Under the pieces are notes generated by a model that was not told the DNA's origin, did not search any database, and was given only the letters and a program-made list of their open reading frames with translations. A stretch of DNA of 32,349 nt from Endomicrobiaceae bacterium (GTDB lineage: Bacteria; Elusimicrobiota; Endomicrobiia; Endomicrobiales; Endomicrobiaceae): the NCBI GenBank assembly GCA_028711215.1, contig JAQTSO010000008.1, positions 16,625-48,973 on the forward strand, read 5' to 3'. A program made the translations under genes and the position numbers. How positions within the stretch are numbered: the stretch's first letter is position 1; the number at the start of each line of letters is the position of its first letter. Below are positions 9,368 through 17,873 of this stretch, piece by piece.

Positions 9368-12235
9368 ATGAATAGATTTGATGAATTGGTCGAAGAAGCA
9401 AAAAAGGCATCAAATGCAGGTGATTTCATAAAATCTAATGAATTATATAATCAAGCTTTAATCTGTGATACGGATTTTTATATTTATTTTGAAATTGGTA
9501 AAAATTATTTTTATTTAAACAAATATAATGATTCTGAAAAATATTTAAATATGTATTTGCAACAAGAAAATAAGCAAAAAGAAATAGCATATTATGCTAT
9601 TCTATTTCTTGCAAAAATATATAAATCAACCGGTTATTTTAGAAAGGCTCTTTTAATGTGTTCACAGGCTAAAAATTATGTTGTCAATGACAAACATTTA
9701 GATGATTTATGGGATGAAATAAATGATATAAATTTTTTGTTTTATGAGAAAATACCCAAACAGTTTGATAATATAACCTATGAAGAACTTGAAAAAAAAT
9801 ATATACAATCCCTAAATCTTAATCCTAATAACCAAACAGCAATAGTTAATTTAACAGAATTATACTTAATAACCAGAAAATATAAAAAAGCAGTTGAATT
9901 GGTTTCATCTACAATAGATAAAATACCAAATGATGAAGTGTTTTTTAAAAATAAATTAATAAATTTTTTAGAAACAGCACAAGGTAAAACAAAGCTTATA
10001 TCTAAGCCTTTAAGACTTGGTATTAATTTATCAAATGCCTGTAATTTACAATGTATAATGTGTTATGTTAAAGATTTTAAGTGGGCTTTCCCAAAATCAA
10101 AAATATACGAAATCAGAAAGTTTTTTCCATATTTGGAAAAAATGATGTGGCAGGGTGGTGAAGTTTTTTCTTTAAACTATTTTTTTGATCTGCTGACGGA
10201 GGCTGCAAAATATCCTAATATCCAACAAGGCATAATAACGAATGCACAATTATTAAATGAAAAAATTATAGATTTGCTTGTAGATATGAATTTGGAATTA
10301 ACAATATCTGTCGACGGAGTAAACAAAAACACCTATGAAACTATAAGAAAGAATGCAAGTTTTGAAAAACTTGTCCGTAATATGCAGTATATTGCTAATG
10401 TCAGAAATAAAAATAATAAAAATTTTACATGGGGCATTAATTTTGTGGTTTGTAATCACAACTATAATCAATTATTTTCATTGTTTGAAATTGCACACAG
10501 ATATAATGTTGACTTCTTTTGTATTATGCCGTTAAGAGACGGAGCAATGACGGAAATATATGATAATAATTCTGTTACAAAACAAATTACAGAAATTAAA
10601 AAGAGAAGTGCAGAATATAATATACAGGTAGAAAACAGAGTAATTTTACTGGCTGATGATTTGGTCAAAGATACAGAAATAAAATCTGATATAAGAGAAT
10701 GGATTAGTTTTGAAGAACATAATACTGCTCCGCTTATGAAAAAAAACAGAATAGAATATGTATCCGATAGTATAAAAGAAAAACATATTATAGATTATAA
10801 ATCTGATGAAATAAATCAGACAAAATATAGTTTGAATAATTTAATATGTCACATGCCATGGCAACAAATGATTCTTGATTATGACGGTACATTTTGGCCG
10901 GATTGCCAATGCAGATGTGATAAAAACAATAATATAATTAAATTTTCAGAAACAGTTCCATTATCAGATATTTGGAATTCAAAAGAAATGATTACCTACA
11001 GAACCATAATAACAAAAGATTTATATAAAAGTTTATGTAAAAATCATTGCAGAGACGGTAAAATATGTGATAATTATTTTAGCATAGATGATATGATTAT
11101 GAATGCAAAAGAACTTAAAGATACGAGAAATATAATATTAGATATTCTATATTTTATAAAAAATTTCTGCGATGATAAGCAAAGAGATATGTACTTTGAA
11201 CGCATGTATGATTTAGGCATAACAGATGAAAGGTTCTTGTTTCAATATGCTCGTAATTTAATAGCTTCAAACAGGCTTGATAGATTGAAAGAATTAATTG
11301 AAAAATCAGATGGAATTTCGATTTCAATTTTTGATTTTGTAAATGTTATAATGGATGAGTGTGCAGATATATATGGTCAAGATAAGTCTTTAAGTCTTCT
11401 TTTGGATTTATGTTCAAAAAATATGTATGCATTAAATAAGGCAATATTTTTTATCAATAATATTCATAATTATGAAAAGAGAGAAAAAGAATACAGAAAA
11501 TTATTTGATATTAAAATGGAATCTGTAGAAATATCTGTATTTTTTGGTGCTGATGGAGAATATAGTATAAAAAATGCGAAAAAATATGAAATTATTGTAA
11601 GCAAGTTATTATCTTTTTACAAGACAGAACAAAGAGATGAAATTTTAATAAACATTTTTTATTTTATAAAAAACAATATCGAAGATAAGAATATAATAAA
11701 AAAATATTACAAACAACTTTGTATTATTAATAAAGGCAATAAAGAAAATACAGCTTATGATGTTTTACTTGTTTATGTTGATGATGCTGATATTAATATT
11801 GAGGATGTAGTTTCGTGTTTAAGTGGTTTAAAAAGAGAAAATGAAAGTTCTTTTTTGAATTTGGCAAGATATTGCATAAAAAAAAGAATGTATAATGAAG
11901 CCGGCAAAATATATAATTCAATTATAAAAATTGACAGTATGAATGCAGATATATATCTGGAATTTGCAGGTATATTGTATTATGAGTGTAATCTCTTTAA
12001 GGACGCTGAACAAATATTGTTAAAAGCAATAAGTTTGGATATAGGTAATTTGAAACTTTATATTGATTTAGCAAGAATTTATGCTAACAACGGCAAAACT
12101 GACAAAGCATTGAAAACTCTCGAAATACCTTTAAATAAGTTATTGTGCAAGAAAGAGGATTTATTTGCAAATATTAAACGTTATGATTACGATTTATTAT
12201 ATTTAAAATTTATGGATTATTTAAATGAAAAATAA
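9368..12235 (+). CDS. TPR-radical SAM-SPASM-like protein with a long C-terminal helical/TPR extension
   Basis: 955 residues, the longest member. Residues 1-205 are TPR-like. The junction is the most divergent (LINFLETAQGKTKLISKPL). Radical SAM cysteines are C225, C229 and C232 (CNLQCIMC), with WQGGEVFSLNYF and SVDGVNKNTYETIR. The SPASM-like domain starts at C494 (CHMPW), has a cysteine-rich middle (DCQCRCDK) and ends at C557 and C561 (CKNHC). After it come about 390 extra residues found in no other member: a helical stretch with no motif I recognise, then clear TPRs near residues 835-925 (EAGKIYNSIIKIDSMNADIY, LYIDLARIYANNGKTDKALK). The end overlaps the next gene by 11 bases. A fusion with the TPR part of a lost neighbour is possible. 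The substrate is unknown. Confidence 0.92.
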   Translation: MNRFDELVEEAKKASNAGDFIKSNELYNQALICDTDFYIYFEIGKNYFYLNKYNDSEKYLNMYLQQENKQKEIAYYAILFLAKIYKSTGYFRKALLMCSQAKNYVVNDKHLDDLWDEINDINFLFYEKIPKQFDNITYEELEKKYIQSLNLNPNNQTAIVNLTELYLITRKYKKAVELVSSTIDKIPNDEVFFKNKLINFLETAQGKTKLISKPLRLGINLSNACNLQCIMCYVKDFKWAFPKSKIYEIRKFFPYLEKMMWQGGEVFSLNYFFDLLTEAAKYPNIQQGIITNAQLLNEKIIDLLVDMNLELTISVDGVNKNTYETIRKNASFEKLVRNMQYIANVRNKNNKNFTWGINFVVCNHNYNQLFSLFEIAHRYNVDFFCIMPLRDGAMTEIYDNNSVTKQITEIKKRSAEYNIQVENRVILLADDLVKDTEIKSDIREWISFEEHNTAPLMKKNRIEYVSDSIKEKHIIDYKSDEINQTKYSLNNLICHMPWQQMILDYDGTFWPDCQCRCDKNNNIIKFSETVPLSDIWNSKEMITYRTIITKDLYKSLCKNHCRDGKICDNYFSIDDMIMNAKELKDTRNIILDILYFIKNFCDDKQRDMYFERMYDLGITDERFLFQYARNLIASNRLDRLKELIEKSDGISISIFDFVNVIMDECADIYGQDKSLSLLLDLCSKNMYALNKAIFFINNIHNYEKREKEYRKLFDIKMESVEISVFFGADGEYSIKNAKKYEIIVSKLLSFYKTEQRDEILINIFYFIKNNIEDKNIIKKYYKQLCIINKGNKENTAYDVLLVYVDDADINIEDVVSCLSGLKRENESSFLNLARYCIKKRMYNEAGKIYNSIIKIDSMNADIYLEFAGILYYECNLFKDAEQILLKAISLDIGNLKLYIDLARIYANNGKTDKALKTLEIPLNKLLCKKEDLFANIKRYDYDLLYLKFMDYLNEK

Positions 12236-14417
12236 AGAAATGTTTAATTTGGCAAAAGATATGATTCAGCAAGGGGATTATAAAAAAGCCTTGGAAATAA
12301 TACTTATGCTTTTAAAAAACGATAAAAATAATTTTCATGTTAATTTTGAATTGGCAAAAATATATTATGCATTGGGTGAAATTAATGAGTCACTTAATAT
12401 TTTAGAAAACATAATAAATGCGGGGCAGGCGACAGATATATATGTGTTTGATTTGTTTTTTAAGATTTATAATGGCAATGATATTGATTATATTAATAAA
12501 CTGATAGAGATGATTGATAAACAATTTCCAAATGAAATTCAGATATACATTGAAATTGCAAAATTTTTTATTGACAAAGACAGAAAAAGGGCAATATATT
12601 ATTTTGAACGATATGTTGATAAAAATAATTTTGAAAATATAGATGTTGCCGTATTGCTTGCCAAACTGTATGTCGAAAACAAAGATATTGATAAAGCCAA
12701 AAATCTGCTTTTAAAAATTAAAAATAATGACAATAAAAATTATCTGCTAGAGCTGTTCAGAGTTTATTTTTTGTTGAATCAAAAACAAAACGCATTAAGT
12801 ACGGCCGATAAATTACTTAACAAATATCATGATATAGATATTATTCATGAAGTTTCGGATTTATATTTTCAGGAAAAAGAAATCAAAAGATTTGAAAAAA
12901 TACTGCTTGAATATTTAGCCGATTGTAATGATGATGCAAAATTACATTTCTATTTATCAAAATGTTATGAGGGTATGGGAAATATCGAAAAAGCCATAAA
13001 TAAACTGTTTGATATTTTAATAATGAAACAAAACGTATACGACCCTGTTGATATTTCAAAGCAGATATTAGATTTAAATAAATTACAGATGGATATAAAT
13101 TTGATAGTTGCTTTGGAAGTTATAACCAAACTTCAACAATACAGTTTACACAAACGAAATTATACTTATTTTAAAAATCATATTACCAACAAATTAATTG
13201 ATGAAATGCAGAAATATATATTACAAGGCGATTATGTACGTGCGGAAGCATTTGCCGGAGAGATTATTCAAAAATTGCCTGAAAAAAAACAAATGATTGA
13301 CAATATTTTGTTAAACGAAAAAGAAGTTTTAACGAAAACCGAATTTTTAAAATCTAAACCGAGAATTTTGGAAATAACACTTACAAACAGATGTAACTTA
13401 AAGTGTATTATGTGCGAAAATATTAAATCATTCCCATGGGAACTGCCTGAAAACACAAAAAATGAAATCATTACGCTTATGCCTTATCTTGAACAGGTTA
13501 ATTGGCTTGGCGGAGAGGTTTTTTTATATAAGCATTTTAACGAGCTGTTTGATACTGCGCATAAACACAATGTTAAACAAATCATTTCAACAAATGCACT
13601 TTTGTTAACCGATAAAATAATCGAGAAACTCGTTGAATACAATGTAGAATTATCAATTTCAATCGACGGAGTCACAAAGGAAATTTACGAAAAGGTAAGA
13701 CTTGGTGCAAATTTTGATAATTTAATTTCAAAAATTAATATGTTGAATGAAGCTAAACATAAATTTAATCATTATATGAAAAAGAGATTATGTGTCGTAA
13801 TTATGGATACAAATTACCACCAATTGGAAGAATTTGTTGATTTTGCGCATAAATATGAGTTTGATTTTATAACATTTACTCCGCATGACGGATATTATGA
13901 CAGAGATATATTCTTTTATAAAAGAAAAGATTTGGATGAAAAAATGGCTGAAGTATTAAAGAGAGCCGAAAAATATAATATAGATATTGAAAATTGTATC
14001 CCTTCCCAAAGGAATATGGATGTTTTAAGAGGAAAATATCCTGAAGATGTTGTTATCAAAAATATAGAGTTGAAGAAGAACAATAAGTTTAAATTTAATT
14101 TTTTTGCAATGGCAACAATGCCGGAAATATTACCGATTAAAAGAGAGGAAAAGCAAGATAATATAAAAAGAATACATTGTTATTCGCCATGGCAAAAGTT
14201 ATTTGTCGGTTGTACCGGATATGTAAAAGTTAACTGTAATTGCGGGCACAGTCTTGTTATAGGTGACATAGCAACAGATACATTGATGAATATTTGGAAT
14301 AGTGCCAATGCCGTTAATTTGAGGCATAATGTGCTTGTTAATCGTATTTATAAAGAATGTTCTGAAAATTGTAAAGAAAATGTTTTGCCAATAGAAAAAT
14401 TAAGATACAGTTATTAA
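12225..14417 (+). CDS. TPR-radical SAM-SPASM-like protein with an extended TPR domain
   Basis: 730 residues. The start ATG 12225 lies inside the previous gene. The N-terminal TPR/helical part is the longest of the block (about residues 1-375), with repeats such as FELAKIYYALGEINESLNIL and FYLSKCYEGMGNIEKAINKL. The junction LLNEKEVLTKTEFLKSKPR precedes C390, C394 and C397 (CNLKCIMC). WLGGEVFLYKHF and SIDGVTKEIYEKVR follow. The stretch between core and SPASM-like part is longer than usual and hydrophobic in places (KFNFFAMATMPEILP). The SPASM-like domain starts at C652 (CYSPW), has NCNC and ends CSENC. A 66-base gap, the largest in the block, follows. The substrate is unknown. Confidence 0.93.
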   Translation: MKNKEMFNLAKDMIQQGDYKKALEIILMLLKNDKNNFHVNFELAKIYYALGEINESLNILENIINAGQATDIYVFDLFFKIYNGNDIDYINKLIEMIDKQFPNEIQIYIEIAKFFIDKDRKRAIYYFERYVDKNNFENIDVAVLLAKLYVENKDIDKAKNLLLKIKNNDNKNYLLELFRVYFLLNQKQNALSTADKLLNKYHDIDIIHEVSDLYFQEKEIKRFEKILLEYLADCNDDAKLHFYLSKCYEGMGNIEKAINKLFDILIMKQNVYDPVDISKQILDLNKLQMDINLIVALEVITKLQQYSLHKRNYTYFKNHITNKLIDEMQKYILQGDYVRAEAFAGEIIQKLPEKKQMIDNILLNEKEVLTKTEFLKSKPRILEITLTNRCNLKCIMCENIKSFPWELPENTKNEIITLMPYLEQVNWLGGEVFLYKHFNELFDTAHKHNVKQIISTNALLLTDKIIEKLVEYNVELSISIDGVTKEIYEKVRLGANFDNLISKINMLNEAKHKFNHYMKKRLCVVIMDTNYHQLEEFVDFAHKYEFDFITFTPHDGYYDRDIFFYKRKDLDEKMAEVLKRAEKYNIDIENCIPSQRNMDVLRGKYPEDVVIKNIELKKNNKFKFNFFAMATMPEILPIKREEKQDNIKRIHCYSPWQKLFVGCTGYVKVNCNCGHSLVIGDIATDTLMNIWNSANAVNLRHNVLVNRIYKECSENCKENVLPIEKLRYSY

Positions 14418-14483
14418 TTGCCGGTCAATAAAAAATCTGAGTTGTATCTTAATTAATAAAGAATTTATTATAAGGGATTTTGT

Positions 14484-16334
14484 ATGACAATTTTTGAAAA
14501 AATTGATTTTTTTATGCAGGGGAAAAAATATAATGAAGCCTTAGAATTTTTATTGCAATTGCTGTCTGAAGATAATAAATTTGATATATACAGGGAAATA
14601 GGAAAAGTATATTATCGCATGGGCGATTATGACAAATCACTTGAATATTTTTTAAAAATTATAAATTCAAAAGAGTATATCGGTAAAAATGAAATTTATT
14701 TTGAGATTGCCAAAATATATGGAATTAAAAATCAAAAACAAATAGCAGTTGAATATTTGGAAAAGATTTTGGAAACATCAAATAATAATGATAATTTGTT
14801 GATATATGCGTTAGACTATATAACCAAAATATACAAATCATTACAAGAATATGATAAAGCTCTTGAAATATTGCTCAAATTTCAAAACAAACTGACATCA
14901 TCAACTAATATTGACGAATTTTTGAATGATGTTTATCAAGAAATGTATCAGCGATTTCCGGGAGACTATAATTTTTCGGGCGATTATAATTGTTTAGTTC
15001 CGATTTATAGTGATATGCTGAGAAAAAATCCTTTCAATAAACAGGTTCTATGTTTTCTGGCCCAAGTTTATAATTATCTGGGGATGTATAATAAAACAGT
15101 TAAATTATATGAGGATAATAAAGATAAAGTAAAAGGTAATGTTTTTTTTGAAAATAAGTTTTTAAATGAATATGAAATAGCAAGCAAAAAAACTATATTG
15201 AGCAGTAAACCAAGAAACTTAATGGTTGTTTTATCTAATAAATGTAATATAGCCTGTATAATGTGTTTAACAAGTAAAAGTAAGTGGGAATTGCCTAAGG
15301 AAAGACTGGATGAAATAATATTAATGTTTCCTTATTTGGAAAAAATTATGTGGCAGGGCGGAGAGGTATTGTTTTTGCCGTATTTTAAGGATGTCCTCAA
15401 AATAGCTTTAAAATATCCTAATATGAGACAAAGCGTGATAACAAATTTGCAGTTAGCAGATCAAGAAACAATGGAATTAATAGTAAAAAACAATATAGAA
15501 GTGACCATATCTATAGACGGAGTATCAAAAAATATTTATGAAAAGATAAGAAGAGGCGCAAGTTTTGAAAAATTGCTGGATAACATAAATATATTAAATG
15601 ATATAAGGAATAAAATAAAAAACAAAGTAATATTAAACATGAATGTTGTAGTAATGAATGAAAATTTTAAAACATTAGCTATGTTTGTAGATTTTGCCCA
15701 TAAATATAAATTTGATTTTATTTGTTTTATGCCTATAGATTACATACCTAAAAATCCTACAGAGAAAGAAAAAAAAATAAAAAAAGAGCAGGATATATTT
15801 GATAATAATGACCCTGATGTTATAAAAGAGCTGTCATTTCAGATGTTATTGGTTGAAAAGAAAGCAAAAGAATACGGGATAAGAATAGAAAGCCGATTAA
15901 AAACAATTGAACTTAAAGAAGAAGATATAATGTTGTATGATGAAAAATATTTATTTTTTCGGCAAGATACAAATAATAAAGAAGAAAACAAAATTGAAGA
16001 CAATGAAGTACATACAGAGGGTCAAACTTGTAATGAGGTGTTGAACCCCGCGGTTGATAATAATGAATTTCAAAGAGAACAGCCGGAAAAGATGCTTTGC
16101 CATTTACCGTGGTACAGCCTCACTCTTGATTTTGACGGTTCTGTAAGGCCTGATTGCCAGTGTTTTATAGAAAAGAATATAGGACATTTGAAAGATGAAA
16201 CAATAGAAAATTTATGGAATAACGAACAAATGCAGTTTTACAGAAGCAGTATAATAAATAAAAAATATGAATCTTTATGTAATGAAAATTGTATTTACGG
16301 AAGAATAACTGAATTGCACTTAAAATTGTTGTAG
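14484..16334 (+). CDS. TPR-radical SAM-SPASM-like protein
   Basis: 616 residues. ATG 14484 has a good ribosome site, AAGGGA at 14472-14477. TPR repeats occupy about 1-235 (EIGKVYYRMGDYDKSLEYFL, EIAKIYGIKNQKQIAVEYLE), interrupted near 155-170 by a short internal duplication (PGDYNFSGDYNC). The junction LNEYEIASKKTILSSKPR precedes C254, C258 and C261 (CNIACIMC). WQGGEVLFLPYF and SIDGVSKNIYEKIR follow. An acidic/Asn-rich linker (about 490-535) leads to the SPASM-like domain starting at C539 (CHLPW), with DFDGSVRPDCQC and ending CNENC; this is the most regular SPASM-like copy of the set. The substrate is unknown. Confidence 0.93.
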   Translation: MTIFEKIDFFMQGKKYNEALEFLLQLLSEDNKFDIYREIGKVYYRMGDYDKSLEYFLKIINSKEYIGKNEIYFEIAKIYGIKNQKQIAVEYLEKILETSNNNDNLLIYALDYITKIYKSLQEYDKALEILLKFQNKLTSSTNIDEFLNDVYQEMYQRFPGDYNFSGDYNCLVPIYSDMLRKNPFNKQVLCFLAQVYNYLGMYNKTVKLYEDNKDKVKGNVFFENKFLNEYEIASKKTILSSKPRNLMVVLSNKCNIACIMCLTSKSKWELPKERLDEIILMFPYLEKIMWQGGEVLFLPYFKDVLKIALKYPNMRQSVITNLQLADQETMELIVKNNIEVTISIDGVSKNIYEKIRRGASFEKLLDNINILNDIRNKIKNKVILNMNVVVMNENFKTLAMFVDFAHKYKFDFICFMPIDYIPKNPTEKEKKIKKEQDIFDNNDPDVIKELSFQMLLVEKKAKEYGIRIESRLKTIELKEEDIMLYDEKYLFFRQDTNNKEENKIEDNEVHTEGQTCNEVLNPAVDNNEFQREQPEKMLCHLPWYSLTLDFDGSVRPDCQCFIEKNIGHLKDETIENLWNNEQMQFYRSSIINKKYESLCNENCIYGRITELHLKLL

Positions 16335-16343
16335 AGGATTTGT

Positions 16344-17837
16344 ATGCCATTAAAGGAAGCAGAAAAACAAATAGAAAAAGTAAGAGAATATATAAAAAAT
16401 AATTTTTTAAACGAAGCTTTATCTTTAATGCAGAATATTATTTCGGATAAAGAATGCGCAACAAATGAAATGGTTTTGTTGGAGATGGGTCAGGTTTTTT
16501 TGGCCAAAGAAAATTTTCAGGAATCACAAATATGGTTTAAAAAAGTTTTGGATCAAAACAAAGGCAATATATATGCAATAAAATCAATGTTGAGAGTTTC
16601 GTATAATCTTGAAGATTATGAAAATGTTCTTGTTTATCTTAAAAAGATAATTCATGAAAGAGAAAAATTTCAAAATGATTTGTCGGATATGATAAATTTT
16701 TTATTCATCAAACTTTTTAAATATAAAGAAACAGATGACGAAAACAAGATAAGAAGCATAATAAACATACTGGTTTTTTGTAATGAATATATAAAGGATT
16801 ATAAATTAAAAAATATTCTTATTAATGAATTGGAAATTTTAAATAAAGAAGTTGTTTTAAAATCCAAACCCAGAGTAGCCGTAATCTCAATGACAAGCAG
16901 ATGTAATATAAAATGTAAAATGTGCAAAATACCTTCTGAACATTGGGATTTTCCGAATAATAAAAAACAAGAAATTTTCAATTTATTTCCGTCACTGCAA
17001 AAAGTAATTTGGCACGGCGGGGAACCGTTTTTGTATCCTGATATTGATGATATGATAGTTGAAGCGGGAAAGCACGGTATTAATCAGGTTATTTCTACCA
17101 ACGGTTTGCTTTTAAGCGAAGAAAGAATCAAAAAAATTGTTAACTCAAAAATGGAACTAAATATTTCAATTCACGGATTAGAAAAAGAAGTTTATGAATC
17201 AATTCATTGCGGGGGTAAGTTTGAACTTTTGCTTAAAAACCTTGAAACAATAAAAGAAATTATAGATCAGTCAAAATTATATATGAAGTACGGGGTAAAA
17301 TTTCTGTTGATGAAAAGCAATTATAAACATTTAAATAAGTTGTATGATTTTGCCTTAAAATACGGATTCAATCATGTTTATGTTAATACATTGGGGTATG
17401 ATACAATAAATGAAGAAAATTTTATCCATCATTACCAAGATACCGGTATAATTCAAAATGTAATAGAAAATTCAAAAATTTTATCTGATAAGTTTAAAAG
17501 AGTAAATATTTTATATGAAGCTTGGTTGCCTGAGCTTTGTGAACAGAAAAATGAAGTTAAGCAAAAAGAAGAAAGTTTTATTGAAGCTAAGTTTTGCTGT
17601 TATATGCCGTGGCAAAGCATTGTTATAAATACAGACGGGGTTGTTCAAAATAACTGTTATTGTGAAAATTTAATTTTAGGCAATATAAATGAAGACACCA
17701 TAGATGATATTTGGAATAATAATAAAATAATAGAAATAAGAAAAAATATTATTAAGAACGGATTTGATGAAAAATGTTCTTTAGATTGTAAAAATAAACG
17801 TATATCAAGCTCATTTTTAAAGAATCCTGTCGGATAG
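16344..17837 (+). CDS. TPR-radical SAM-SPASM-like protein with variant HGGEP and SIHG motifs
   Basis: 497 residues. ATG 16344 follows AGAGGA (16333-16338). TPR-like helices cover about 1-165 (for example EMGQVFLAKENFQESQIWFK). The junction is LINELEILNKEVVLKSKPR; radical SAM cysteines are C187, C191 and C194 (CNIKCKMC). Two core motifs differ from the other members: WHGGEPFLY replaces WQGGEVFLY, and SIHGLEKEVYESIH replaces SIDG...IR, so an Asp and an Arg that line the barrel in the paralogs are both His here. The SPASM-like domain starts at C418-C419 (CCYMPW), has NNCYC and ends CSLDC. These substitutions suggest a different substrate or reaction, but this is inference. Confidence 0.92.
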   Translation: MPLKEAEKQIEKVREYIKNNFLNEALSLMQNIISDKECATNEMVLLEMGQVFLAKENFQESQIWFKKVLDQNKGNIYAIKSMLRVSYNLEDYENVLVYLKKIIHEREKFQNDLSDMINFLFIKLFKYKETDDENKIRSIINILVFCNEYIKDYKLKNILINELEILNKEVVLKSKPRVAVISMTSRCNIKCKMCKIPSEHWDFPNNKKQEIFNLFPSLQKVIWHGGEPFLYPDIDDMIVEAGKHGINQVISTNGLLLSEERIKKIVNSKMELNISIHGLEKEVYESIHCGGKFELLLKNLETIKEIIDQSKLYMKYGVKFLLMKSNYKHLNKLYDFALKYGFNHVYVNTLGYDTINEENFIHHYQDTGIIQNVIENSKILSDKFKRVNILYEAWLPELCEQKNEVKQKEESFIEAKFCCYMPWQSIVINTDGVVQNNCYCENLILGNINEDTIDDIWNNNKIIEIRKNIIKNGFDEKCSLDCKNKRISSSFLKNPVG

Positions 17838-17873
17838 CAAAATTTAATAAAGCCGGTAATTGAGATTTCAATA

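Noticed and set aside
14454-14470. Perfect seven-pair AT palindrome (TAATAAA-GAA-TTTATTA) in the largest gap of the array
   Set aside because: It has no GC pairs and no following T run, so it is unlikely to terminate transcription; such palindromes are expected by chance in AT-rich DNA. It ends one base before the ribosome site of the next gene, which is the only reason to note it.
14442-14471. Possible promoter (TTGTAT, TATTAT) before the gene at 14484
   Set aside because: The implied transcription start would fall after the ribosome site at 14472-14477, and the -35 box matches consensus at only three positions.
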